NCBI RefSeq assembly: GCF_000092065.1
Contig: NC_009374.1
Span: 372,001-436,000, forward strand
Direction: 5' to 3'
DNA length: 64,000 bases
Source: Ostreococcus lucimarinus CCE9901
Lineage: Eukaryota > Chlorophyta > Mamiellophyceae > Mamiellales > Bathycoccaceae
Shown here piece after piece: positions 10,413 through 20,000 of the stretch (the stretch's first letter is position 1; every line of letters starts with the position of its first letter). Under the pieces are notes generated by a model. That model had not been told where the DNA came from, ran no database searches, and saw only the letters and a list, made by a program, of their open reading frames with translations. The position numbers and the translations under genes were made by a program.

Positions 10413-11528
10413 ATGAAGACGCGGGGACGGACGACGCGGGCGCGGTCGGAGGACGCGGGGGAAGAAAACGAGGGCGCGCGAGATGGAGACGCGGGGAAGG
10501 CGCCCGAGGGAGCGACGGAGGAAGCGGCGGTGCCGAATGATGATTTTCTGTGCCTGTTCGACGAGAGCGCGCGAGAAGAGCCGGCGACGCTGAACGGGGC
10601 GTGGGAGGACGTGTTCGCGCAGCATCATCACGCGAACGCACCGCAAGGCGGTGTGGAAGGAGGGTTTCATCAAGGCAGTGAAGACGCGGGTGAACACTTT
10701 CCACAATCTGGATACGTGGACACGGTGCAGTACAAGCTTCCGACGACGCGCCCAGGGGTGGCGTCGACGTCGAGAGGGCGCGTGACAAAATCGCGCAGCG
10801 GCACTAGAACGTCAGGTTCGAGGAAGCCAAAGCCGATATCTCAATCTTTACCACCACGCCCGCAAGCGATGATGGCTCCGCTACCTCAGCCGATGTCACC
10901 GATGATGTACCGTTCGCCGGGGGGCAAGCCGAGGTCTTCGAGGTACAACGGCGTGTGCCGCCACGCCAAGTCTGGGCGTTACGAGGCGCACGTCTGGTTG
11001 AGAGAGTCACGACGGCAAGTTTACCTAGGTGGACACCTGGAGGAAGAGTTTGCCGCCGAGGCTTTTGATATCATTGTGTTGAAGCTCGCACGCATCGGCG
11101 ATCGCTCTCGAACAGGAACGCGTCCGCTTAAAATGAACTTTCCCGAGTCTCGTTACGCAAACTTGATCGGTTTCATTGATTCTCTTACGCTCGATGAACT
11201 GATCATGGAGGTTCGCCGACATTCCGAAGGTTTTGCGAGGGGTAATTCGGGATACAGAGGGGTCACGCAACACTCGCCTAAGAAGTTTGAGGCGAGAGTC
11301 GGAGTGCCCCCGCAAAGCAAACACGTGTACTTGGGGCTCTACGATTCTGCCGAGAAAGCTGCGGTGGCGTACGACACCGCTCTCGTTCAAGCGAGGGGAC
11401 GGAGAGCTTCGACGAACTTTCCAATTTACAACTACGACGAGCACATTCGCCAATACGAAGAAGCAGTGGCGAGGAATCCGGCGCTCGAGCAACACGAGCA
11501 CGGGCAGTACGAAGATTTACAACGATGA
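10413..11528 (+). CDS. Transcription factor with two AP2/ERF domains
   Basis: 371 residues. The N-terminus (about 150 residues) is low-complexity, acidic and Ser/Pro-rich. The first AP2 domain starts near residue 170 (SRYNGVCRHAKSGRYEAHVW, QVYLGGHLEEEFAAEAFD); a linker of about 40 residues contains MNFPESRYANL; the second is at about 275-335 (SGYRGVTQHSPKKFEARVG, VYLGLYDSAEKAAVAYDTA, ASTNFP). Both keep the YRG/YNG strand that contacts DNA and the YLG helix entry. Two domains place it in the AP2/euAP2-like class rather than the single-domain ERF class; target genes cannot be inferred. The start is the ATG at 10413: earlier codons in this long frame are Arg-rich and overlap the TIM9 region. Confidence 0.9.
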   Translation: MKTRGRTTRARSEDAGEENEGARDGDAGKAPEGATEEAAVPNDDFLCLFDESAREEPATLNGAWEDVFAQHHHANAPQGGVEGGFHQGSEDAGEHFPQSGYVDTVQYKLPTTRPGVASTSRGRVTKSRSGTRTSGSRKPKPISQSLPPRPQAMMAPLPQPMSPMMYRSPGGKPRSSRYNGVCRHAKSGRYEAHVWLRESRRQVYLGGHLEEEFAAEAFDIIVLKLARIGDRSRTGTRPLKMNFPESRYANLIGFIDSLTLDELIMEVRRHSEGFARGNSGYRGVTQHSPKKFEARVGVPPQSKHVYLGLYDSAEKAAVAYDTALVQARGRRASTNFPIYNYDEHIRQYEEAVARNPALEQHEHGQYEDLQR

Positions 11529-11619
11529 AACGACCACGAACGACGACCACGATGATGTGACTTTTGAACCAAATGAAATGTAAAACATGTACAAAACGCA
11601 CGCAAATAAATAAGCTATC

Positions 11620-12729
11620 CTACTTCATCGTAAACTCGTCGCCCTCTTCAAGCGCGGGCCAGAGCTCGAGCGGCCCGGCGTCGAAAGCTTTTCCGACATC
11701 GTCGCCCTCACCCCAACGCACTTTTTGCACCAAAACTCGAACGCCCTTGCGCTGAGCCCGCGATAAATGTTTTGCGAACGATGGGCACGCCGCACCGTTA
11801 GGACGCATACCCATTGCGTCTGCTCTACTACAAATAAAAAGCACCGCCGGGTGGACGTCGGGACTCTTGGACGCGAGTTCGCTGAGCTCGCGCAAGTGCT
11901 CGATCGCCCTGGCGCTCACCACTTTTTCACCATCCGGGCCTTTCTGACCTCGTTTTCCCCATGGAAATATTCCCGCGCGCGCGTATGGCTCACCTTTCTT
12001 CGCGCTTGGAGAATACGCGGGGTGCGGCGACTGCTCTCGAGCTTGCGCCTCAACAAATTCTCTAGCGTAATCCGTGTCGACGACTTGCTTCACCTCCAAT
12101 ATCGTCGTCGACCCATCTTCGTGTTTCAAGGCAAAATCTGGTCGGTATGAATTCGACGCGCTCTCCGTCACTTCGCGCTTAAGAGTTTTCTGCGTCTTGA
12201 TTTCGTCTCTGATGATCGGCGACGCGTGCAGGCGGTCGTCCAGCGCCCCGTTCTCCAACAGCGCCAGAGCGATTTTCTCCACCAAGCTCGGATGCGCGCT
12301 CAACCACACCCCTCCCAAGTGTTCGTTCTCTCTCTCCTCGCACCGCAACAACCGACATATCAATTCACACTTTGGCGTCCCGTGCTGTCCGAGCGTCGTC
12401 GCCGTCACGCCCTTTTGCCGCGAGCACAGCGCGCGCGCTCCTTCCCGCAGTTTCCCTCCCGAGTCCAGATTCGGGACGTGCGCGATCGCGACGCTTTCAT
12501 CGCTCTTCACGCGCACGTCCGCGACGTACGGGCTCTTATTTCGCGCGCTCGGTCGTCGCATCACGACGACGTCCTCGAGCGCACCCAAGTCGACGAGCGT
12601 CGTCGCCGTCGTCGTCGCCGTCGATCGCGCGCGTTTCTTCCCTCCCGCGTCGCGACCCGCGTCGGCGTTCCGTTTCACGCCTCGCCCGCCGCGCGCGAAT
12701 CGCGCGAGACCGGCGACGACGCCGCGCAT
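11620..12729 (-). CDS. SfsA-family protein (sugar fermentation stimulation protein homologue)
   Basis: 369 residues, longer than the bacterial proteins (about 230). The SfsA pattern is visible: YVADVRV followed by IAHVPNLDSGG; GTPKCELICRLL; RPDFALKHEDGSTTILEVKQV, where Asp and the ExK resemble a nuclease-like active site; FPWGKRGQ; SARAIEHLRELSEL; AVLFICSRADAMGMRPN; and FAKHLSRAQRKGVRVLVQKV. SfsA was described as a maltose-gene regulator in E. coli and is structurally related to nucleases, but its real function is unsettled. The N-terminal 50 residues are basic and could be an organelle presequence. Only 65 bases separate its start from the divergent gene at 12795. Confidence 0.75.
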   Translation of the reverse strand: MRGVVAGLARFARGGRGVKRNADAGRDAGGKKRARSTATTTATTLVDLGALEDVVVMRRPSARNKSPYVADVRVKSDESVAIAHVPNLDSGGKLREGARALCSRQKGVTATTLGQHGTPKCELICRLLRCEERENEHLGGVWLSAHPSLVEKIALALLENGALDDRLHASPIIRDEIKTQKTLKREVTESASNSYRPDFALKHEDGSTTILEVKQVVDTDYAREFVEAQAREQSPHPAYSPSAKKGEPYARAGIFPWGKRGQKGPDGEKVVSARAIEHLRELSELASKSPDVHPAVLFICSRADAMGMRPNGAACPSFAKHLSRAQRKGVRVLVQKVRWGEGDDVGKAFDAGPLELWPALEEGDEFTMK

Positions 12730-12794
12730 CGCGCGACGCGCGTCCCGGTGTCCCGGTGTCCCGGCGGCATTCGGCGCCGCGCGACCACGGACCG

Positions 12795-13829
12795 ATGCCG
12801 CCCGACGACGCGCGCGCGAGCGCGAAAGATCGCTCGAGCGCTCCCGCGGAAACCTCCGTCGACGAGACGTCGCGCTACTTCACCGACGGCGAGCGCGAGT
12901 GGTACGACAGCGAACGAATCCGAGCGTGCGCGACGCACTTGCTCGAGCGGTGCGCGACGTGCGGCGAGGATCAGAGCGTGAGCAACGATTACTGGAGACG
13001 CGTGCAGCGGGAGAGGTACGTGCGAGCGGTCGCGACGCGGGTGGCGACGAAAGACGCCGCGAAACCGCGCAGAGTGGTGGTGGAGGTGGAGTGTCCGCTG
13101 TTCGCGCTCGCGCGCGGCGGAAACGCCGTCTTCAACGTGAGCGTCGTCGCGCCTCTGGAGAACTTGTACGCGAAGGTGCGCGAGCGCATAGCGAAGGTCG
13201 TCGAAAAATTAAGGCACGAAGGCTTTCCTTTCCAGGCTTCGGGCCTGGGAGAAGAAATCAATGATTACGTGAATCAATTCTACCTCTCCAGGATGGATTC
13301 TGAACGATACACGGAAAACGGCGTACACGTATTCACACACATTCTCTATCGCGATGAAACCCTGCTGGATTGCATGCCGACCGTGATTGCAAACCAACCG
13401 ACGTTGTCGAAGTTGATTACCGAAAAATCGATGGAATTACCTCCATATCCGCTACTTACGGCTGTCCTGAAGTCGTGCGTCCAACACATGTTTATCATCG
13501 CCGACGCGTACGAAAGCACGGTGCAGCAGTTGGGTGAACCGAATCATTCACTTTCGGACGAAATTTTCTGGATGAATCCAGGCGATACATTTCAGCGGCA
13601 CTTCGTCGATATGTGCAATTTTTTCAATCGTCCAGTAGACGATGTGCGTTTCGTGGCGTGCGATTCGGATAGAAAATTCTTCGTCGTGGAGCCGACGGAT
13701 ACGCCTGAGAAGTTGCATTTGAGAGACCAAACCGAATTAGTGATGGTAAACAGAGCTTTGATGTCTACGATTGAGTTTCTTCAGCACAGGGGAAGCAAGC
13801 TGTTCACACGACCAGCAGGGGGTGTTTAG
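12795..13829 (+). CDS. Conserved-looking protein of unknown function
   Basis: 344 residues; I do not recognise the family. After an acidic N-terminus (about 30 residues) comes a Cys-containing segment, HLLERCATCGED. The protein is then soluble and well composed, with blocks such as FPFQASGLGEEINDYVNQFY, GVHVFTHILYRDETLLDCMP, PPYPLLTAVLKSCVQHMFI, DEIFWMNPGDTFQRHFVDMC and a C-terminal domain KFFVVEPTDTPEKLH. No membrane segment, signal peptide or nucleotide-binding loop is visible. Amino-acid composition unlike the Arg/Ala-rich shadow frames supports it as a real gene. The ATG at 12795 is used because the upstream part of the open frame is basic low-complexity. Confidence 0.75.
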   Translation: MPPDDARASAKDRSSAPAETSVDETSRYFTDGEREWYDSERIRACATHLLERCATCGEDQSVSNDYWRRVQRERYVRAVATRVATKDAAKPRRVVVEVECPLFALARGGNAVFNVSVVAPLENLYAKVRERIAKVVEKLRHEGFPFQASGLGEEINDYVNQFYLSRMDSERYTENGVHVFTHILYRDETLLDCMPTVIANQPTLSKLITEKSMELPPYPLLTAVLKSCVQHMFIIADAYESTVQQLGEPNHSLSDEIFWMNPGDTFQRHFVDMCNFFNRPVDDVRFVACDSDRKFFVVEPTDTPEKLHLRDQTELVMVNRALMSTIEFLQHRGSKLFTRPAGGV

Positions 13830-13871
13830 CGTCCTAAAAACATTTGTACAATTAAATTATACAGTATCCGG

Positions 13872-14639
13872 CTAAGCGTGCTCGACGACGTCGTCAATCA
13901 TCGATTCTAATTCCCTCGCGAACGCGTGCGCGGGAAGCCCCATGACGTTAAAATAATCACCGACGATTCCTCGAATGAACACCGCCGCCGGTCCCTGTAT
14001 GCCGTACCCGCCCGCTTTATCGTACGGTTCCTTTGTCGCCACGTACGCCGCTATCTCCTCCGCCTTCAGTTCCGCGAATTCGACCCTCGTCGTCTCGCTA
14101 AAGCTCTTCCCATATATCTTCCCAGTCTTCTTCGAAATTTTACCACCGATGATCGCCACTCCCGTGTGCACTTTACTCTCCGACCGCGACAACGCTCGAA
14201 GCATCGCCGTCGCGCTCGCCGCGTCCGCCGGTTTCTCCATCGTCGTCCCATCCGCGGATTCCACCACGGTATCGGCGCCTATGATGACGTCGGGCATTTC
14301 GCTCCCTCGTTCGTTCGCGTCCCAATTTTCGTACACGTCCATCGCTTTCATCCACGCCGTCGCGCGCGCGTACGCCGCCGCGCCGTCGTAGTCTTCGTGC
14401 GGCAAATTCTCGGCGAACGCGCTCGGCGCGATGTCGCACTCGACGCCGACGACGTCGCGCAGGATCTCTCGGCGTCTCGGCGACGCCGACGCGAGGACGA
14501 CGTGCAGCGCGTTCAGCGCGCTCAGGCGGTGCAGGATCATCGCGCGTCGCGCGGTGCCGGGTCCGACGCCGCGCATCGGGACGCGAGACGGTCGTCCCGG
14601 CGCGCGCGATCCGACGCGCGCCGTCTTCGCGAGTCGCAC
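13872..14639 (-). CDS. MAF: Maf/HAM1-like nucleotide pyrophosphatase
   Basis: 255 residues. Maf proteins hydrolyse non-canonical or modified nucleoside triphosphates to monophosphates. The family signature LASASPRRREIL is near residue 50, followed by IIGADTVVE, EKPADAASATAMLRALS, VHTGVAII and the C-terminal EPYDKAGGYGIQGPAA and VGDYFNVMGLP. A possible basic presequence of about 30 residues precedes the domain; internal Met codons at MRGVG and MILHRL are alternative starts. It diverges from the ArfGAP gene with about 104 bases between starts and converges on the unknown gene ending at 13829. Confidence 0.92.
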   Translation of the reverse strand: MRLAKTARVGSRAPGRPSRVPMRGVGPGTARRAMILHRLSALNALHVVLASASPRRREILRDVVGVECDIAPSAFAENLPHEDYDGAAAYARATAWMKAMDVYENWDANERGSEMPDVIIGADTVVESADGTTMEKPADAASATAMLRALSRSESKVHTGVAIIGGKISKKTGKIYGKSFSETTRVEFAELKAEEIAAYVATKEPYDKAGGYGIQGPAAVFIRGIVGDYFNVMGLPAHAFARELESMIDDVVEHA

Positions 14640-14743
14640 TGCGCGACGCGAGGCGACGACGAGAGAAGACGCGCGAAGACGGCGAAGACCGCGAAGACGG
14701 ACGCGTCGACGACGGGAAACCGACCGAGAGGCGACAGCGGCCG

Positions 14744-16006
14744 ATGGCGAGCGATGAACGCGAACAGCAGGCGCTGCAAAAGCGCCTGCTGGAGTGCCTG
14801 AAGCGACCGGAGAATTTGACGTGCGCGGAGTGCGCGATGCGACTGCCGCGATGGGCGTCGACGTCGCTCGGAGTGTTCTTTTGCACCAACTGCAGCGGAT
14901 CGCATCGCGGACTCGGGGTGCACATATCCAAGGTGAAGTCGACGACGCTGGACAAGTGGACCGAGGCGCAGGTGGCGCACATGGAACGCGTCGGGAACGC
15001 CAAAGCGAACGCGTATTGGGAGGCGAACGTGCGCGCAGGGGTGAAACCAGGAGCGACGAGCGGTCGGGATGCGTGCGAGAGGTTCATTAGGGATAAGTAC
15101 GAGCGACAGTTGTACAAGGATACGACGCGGGACGGGCCGGAGGCGTCGATTCACGCGAGCGCCTCCGCGCCCGCGGAAGCGGCGGTGCCGGCCGCGGTGC
15201 CGGCCCAGCAGAGTGGTGGTATGTTTGATTTGATGTCGTTGCACGAACCCGCGCCGGTTCAAGCGAGTGAAGCGTCGACGACGTTCGGTGGCAGTCAATG
15301 GACGGATTTCAACGTCGCGCCGGCGCCGACCGCGCAAGTTCAAGCGGCGCCGGCGCCGGCGCCGAACGCGGGAGTGATGGACCAATGGAGCGATTTCACG
15401 ACGTCCACCGCTGTGCAGGCTCAAAATTCCGTCGCGGACGATGGCTGGGGGGATTTTACTGCGGCACCGCCAGCTGTCGCGGCGCCGGTTGCCGTCGAGC
15501 CCGCGCAAGCGCAAAAACCTGAAATGTCAAAAAATGACATCATGAACTTGTTCGACGCTCCTGCGGTACCTGCGGCGACAGCTCCGAGCGCATCGGCTCC
15601 GATTGGAACAAACATGGCGATGGGGGGCTTCGATCAGCTTCAAGCGGGGATGATGCCGCAAGGTGGGCAGGGGATGATGGGGGGCTACGGTACACAAGTG
15701 CCGCCGCAGCAGCAGTACGCGATGCAACCGATGCCGGGGATGCAGCAACAGCAATACATGGGAGGCGCTCAACAGTATGGCTATCCACCGCAGCACCATT
15801 ATCCGCAAATGGGCGTCGGCATGATGCCGCAAATGGGAGGAATGATGCCGCAAATGGGAGGAATGATGCCGCAAATGGGGGGCACGATGCCGCAAATGGG
15901 GGGCGCCTCGACGTACGGCGCTCAACCGTACATGCAGGCACAACCGCAGGCGCCGCAGAGCCCCCCGAAGCCTGACACGCAAAACATTCCGGAATTCAAG
16001 TGGTGA
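14744..16006 (+). CDS. ArfGAP-domain protein (SMAP/AGD type)
   Basis: 420 residues. The ArfGAP domain occupies about residues 10-125: a CX2C zinc pair in CAECAMRLPRW, then GVFFCTNCSGSHRGLGVHIS with the second pair and the arginine finger, KSTTLDKWTEAQV and NAYWEAN. It should stimulate GTP hydrolysis on Arf-family GTPases during vesicle budding. The rest is Pro/Gln/Met-rich and likely disordered; two W-containing boxes (GGSQWTDFN, DQWSDFTT, DDGWGDFT) resemble clathrin-adaptor WxxF motifs. Near the end the 8-residue unit MMPQMGGM is repeated about four times. SAR1, another coat GTPase gene, lies elsewhere in the window. Confidence 0.93.
   Translation: MASDEREQQALQKRLLECLKRPENLTCAECAMRLPRWASTSLGVFFCTNCSGSHRGLGVHISKVKSTTLDKWTEAQVAHMERVGNAKANAYWEANVRAGVKPGATSGRDACERFIRDKYERQLYKDTTRDGPEASIHASASAPAEAAVPAAVPAQQSGGMFDLMSLHEPAPVQASEASTTFGGSQWTDFNVAPAPTAQVQAAPAPAPNAGVMDQWSDFTTSTAVQAQNSVADDGWGDFTAAPPAVAAPVAVEPAQAQKPEMSKNDIMNLFDAPAVPAATAPSASAPIGTNMAMGGFDQLQAGMMPQGGQGMMGGYGTQVPPQQQYAMQPMPGMQQQQYMGGAQQYGYPPQHHYPQMGVGMMPQMGGMMPQMGGMMPQMGGTMPQMGGASTYGAQPYMQAQPQAPQSPPKPDTQNIPEFKW
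15815..15902 (+). repeat. In-frame tandem repeat in the ArfGAP tail
   Basis: About four copies of a 21-base unit with core ATGCCGCAAATGGGAGG, with a few synonymous changes; the repeat keeps reading frame and encodes M-PQMGG units. Confidence 0.75.
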
Positions 16007-16053
16007 ATGATTAGGCTTAAAAATAGCATTCTTCAATTCATTACACGGCGTTC

Positions 16054-16922
16054 TCATTCATCGTCTTCCCACTCGTCGTCGTCTTCCCATTCGTCGTCGT
16101 CGTCGTCTTCCTCTTCTGGAGTAGGGGTCGCCGGTAATCCGCGTTCAGCTTGCGCGACCCTTCTTCGGCGTTCTTCGATCTCTTTTTGCTTACGAGTTCG
16201 CTCCGCGAGCACGCGAGCTTCTTCGTCTTTGATCGCTCTCGCCTCGCGCGCCTCCACCTCGTGCTTGAGTTTAATCACCCCCACGATCCCACCCACGATG
16301 GCGAAGATAAGCCCCAGAGCTTTCTTCAACCCTCCCGCGGCGTCTTTCACGTTATGTTCCTTGAGCATGGCCACCAATTTCGAAGGCAACGCCCCGCTCA
16401 TCTCTTCCAACTTTTCTCCATTCTTGTACAACTGATACGTCGGAAGCGCCTTGACGTTACACTTCTCCGCCACCGCCGGAACGGCTTCGATATCCACCCT
16501 CACGAAGCGTATGCGTTTAAATTCCGCCGTTCTCGCGAGCGTCTGCATGTACGGCGCCATGGATTTACTCGAAGGGCTGTAGTTCTGTTCGTCGAACGCG
16601 CGCGTCGGGCGACCCCCGCGTCCTCGTCAGTCCTCGCGTCCTCGGTCCTCGGTCCTCGGTCCTCGGTCCTCGATCCTCGATCCTCGCCTCGTTTCCCGCG
16701 CGTCCTCGGTCTCGTCCTCGCGACGGTCTCTCGTCGTCGTCGTCCGCGCTTCGCTTCCCGCGGTCTCGACGCGCGCGTCGGACGCACCGAGACGAACTCC
16801 ACGAGCACGAGCTGATCTTTCCTTCGCAGCGCGCGATCGAACGCCGTCGCCGTCGCGAGCGTCTCCACGCGCGAGAACGCCTTCATCTTTCGCGCCCCGC
16901 CGGCGCGTCGTCGCGTCGACAT
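16054..16922 (-). CDS. Membrane-anchored thioredoxin-fold protein lacking CxxC, two exons
   Basis: Exons inferred as complement 16788-16922 and 16054-16584, joined by a 203-base intron (donor GTGCGT, acceptor CAG, branch CTGAC); product about 221 residues. The splice restores a thioredoxin fold: FDRALRRKDQLVLVEFVS then NYSPSSKSMAPYMQTLA, FVRVDIEAVPAVAEKCNV, KALPTYQLYKNGEKLEE. Where thioredoxins have WCGPC this protein has YSPSS, so classical redox activity is not expected. After the fold there is a hydrophobic segment GLIFAIVGGIVGVI, a highly charged coiled coil (about 60 residues) and an acidic Asp/Glu/Trp tail. Topology and compartment are unclear; the N-terminus MSTRRRAGGARKM is basic. Confidence 0.78.
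16630..16687. repeat. Tandem octamer repeat inside an intron
   Basis: About six copies of TCCTCGGT or TCCTCGAT in a row, lying within the intron of the thioredoxin-fold gene. Confidence 0.85.
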
Positions 16923-17091
16923 CCCGCGTCGTCGTCGTCGTCGTCGTCGAGTCGCGCTCTGCGGGTCAGGTTTACGCGCGCGTCGTCGCGCGTCGCTCGG
17001 GACACCGCGACGCGACGCGCGCGCGACGAGCGACGCGCCGCGCGACGAGCGACGACGCGCCGGTCGAGCGTCGAGCTCGACGCGCGCCCGG

Positions 17092-20000
17092 ATGAGCGAC
17101 AGCGAGAGCGATTACAGCGACGACGACGCGCACATCGGCGGCGGCGATCGGGATGCGGAGGAAACGTACGACGGCGCGGGAGGCGAGGCGACGCTGAACG
17201 TGGACGTCGGATCGTCGCTCACGAGCGCGGATTGGGCGGACATCGATAACTCGGACCTCGTGGCCAAGGTGCGCGGGAGCGCGGGGTTTCGAATCATGCG
17301 AGAGATTCAGCCGTGGGACGGGGCGCTGGACGCGCCGCCGGATTTGATGAAACGACACGTGTTTGAATACTTTTACACGCAGCGCAAGGACAGTGACTTT
17401 TATAAAAAGTTGGCCAAGGATTGCTTCCCGAGCGAGTACGAAAGAGCGGGGGCGGATAAATCGGAGAAGAAGCGGTTGGCGAACCTCTGGGCGGGGGCGG
17501 TTTTGGACGAGTTGAAGGCGATGCGAGACGGGGCGAAGCACACCTTGCGATGGATCAACGCCATCAAGGAAGCGCAGGCGGGTGATTTGTTATTTTTAAA
17601 GCGTGAGGCTCTGACTCACGGGCCCGGGAGCGTGCAGGAGATTGCCAGTCAAATTGTTTGGGACAACGTGAGTAATCGCATCAAGGATCAAACCTTTGCG
17701 GCGATGCACGCGTGGACGAACAAATCGGGTGCTCAATCCGGTGGCGTCGCGCGCATGTACAAGCATCAGCACGAACTCATCGATCAACTGGACAAGCACT
17801 ATGCCGCCATCGGGAAAATGCAAGAGGCGAAGAAGCCGTTACCCAAGCCGTTGCACGTCATCTTATCGACGCCGACGGGGTCGGGCAAGACGTTCACCGC
17901 CATTCTCGTTCACCTGCGTCTTTTGAAGGTCAAGTACCCGGACGCTATCTTGCTCTACTCAGTGCCGACGAAACAAGTTTTGAAGCGCGTTGGACAAGAG
18001 TGTGAAGCGCACGCGGTGCCGTACTGGACGGCGGCGCGCGACAACACGGGCGATGGAACGCTTCACCAAGTGCGTCGTCCGTATTCCATTCGTGATAAGG
18101 CTCGAAACAAGAAAGCACTTCGTGCGGCGCGTGCTATCGGTGAAAAGGTCAGCGCTGGTTCCGGTACGATTCAACAACAGCTCGAATACGCCGCAGATGT
18201 GGGTTACAAGCTCAAGGATCACGGCGCTGGTAAACCGGATATCATCATCGCGGATCTCAATACCACGGCGGCGTTGCTCAAAGCCTGCAAGGAAGAAAGC
18301 TCCAGCTCGTTCTACCACGAGTCTAAGATTCTTTTGTACTTTGACGAGCCGAATATGGGTATTCACCTCGATCCGAATGTTTTGGGTGTGGTTTCGTCTA
18401 TCCAGGCCAACATGCCGCTCACCGCCGTACTTGCTTCGGCGACCCTAGGCGCGTGGGAAGGTTTGGAGCCTTGGTGGCGCGGCCCGACCGATGCGAACCA
18501 AATTACTATTAGTTTGGAGCCGTACGAGTTGCCAATGGCGAAGCTCGCCGTTTTCAACGAAGGCACGAGCGAGTTTTCTCCCATGAGTCCGCTCAACTTG
18601 ATTGAAAATTATGCCGAATACCAACGAGTGATGGAGGATTACCGTTTGCCCACGCTTCTGTTGCGTCACTTGACAGCTCGACATGGTAATGATTTATTGC
18701 AGATTCAACCGCCCGGTGGACCTTGGGATAAGGTGCAGGGTGACGTGAAATCGTTGCGTTTGGCAATCGAACCGACGTTTACGAGCCTGTCGCAAAAAGA
18801 ATTTGAACGACTGCAAGGTCGATGGAAGATGGGCGAGGACGCTCCTACCAAGGTCGATGGCATCCGTGGTGCACTCTCAAAAGAGGGCGTCACTATGGTC
18901 GGTTGCTTGGATCCGCGCAAGGTGGCGTTCGAGCTCGCCGGCTTTGCTGACCAGGAGGCTTGGATCCAAGACGTTCATAAATTGAACAACAAGCTCAAGG
19001 AAGCGGAAAGAATGGTAAAAGAGAACGCCAAGGCTGAAAAACGCAAAAAGAAGGATGACGAAGACGAGGCTAAGGATGGTGGCGACGAAGGCGGCGTCGG
19101 AGTCGTGACTCTTCGACCGATGTTAAAGATTAGTCTCGCCGAAGCTCTCGAGGCTGACATCAACACCTTGGTCATGCTTTCTAAGGGTATCGCTTATGCG
19201 TGCGGGTCAGGCACAGAGCCTATGGTGAAACGTCTTTATAACCAAGCGTTGCTCACCGTTCCCGATTCTCTTCGAGGACGATCTCCGCCGCTCAACGTGC
19301 TGGTTGTCGACTACTCGTCCATTTACGGAACGGATTGTCCCGCGGTTGATACTTTGTTGTTGCAAGAGGATTTGGGTCGACTCTTAGCTTGGGAAGATCT
19401 TCAGCAGTTCCTTGGTCGTCTTCGACGCGATGGAACAGCCGTTTTCTACTCCAAGAAAACTCTTCGCCGGGCCGCTCTCGGCGCCGCGGTCGAAGAGGAA
19501 GAGACGACGGCGCTTATTGAATTCCAAAAGCTTGTTGAAAACTCTGTGCTGGATCTCGAAAAGGCTCAAAAACGCGACACCGACAGCGTCACCGCCCTCG
19601 TGACCAAGCTCTCTGCGTCTTCTGGTCGCAGTGCGGGAGAAGTCGCTTCGTACGTGTTGGCGTCTGTTATATCGTTTGCGCTATCTGCTCCGTCTCATCT
19701 CGATGGTGCGGGCGTGTACCCGGCGACCATCCCGGAGAGCGACAAAGAGCTCTTAGCCGCGATCACAAAGCGCGTGGAGGGTTACTCGGACGCATTGGAA
19801 AATGTGTTGAAAAAGATGTCGGAGCAAGTTCGTGCCGTGAGCGCGATCGAAGCCCTCTCGCTCTCTGCGAACCCGTTCGCCAGCCGTACCGGCGGCGCTC
19901 GCGTGCTCGGCATTGCTGCGCAAGTGTTGAAAATGCTGTACGATGCTGATATCCTCTCCGAAGAAGCACTCTTTGCTTGGGCTAATGCGAAGCGCAAAGA

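Noticed and set aside
12074-13264. 396-codon plus-strand frame spanning SfsA and the unknown gene
   Set aside because: Antisense to SfsA for its first half and out of frame with the well-composed unknown protein after it.
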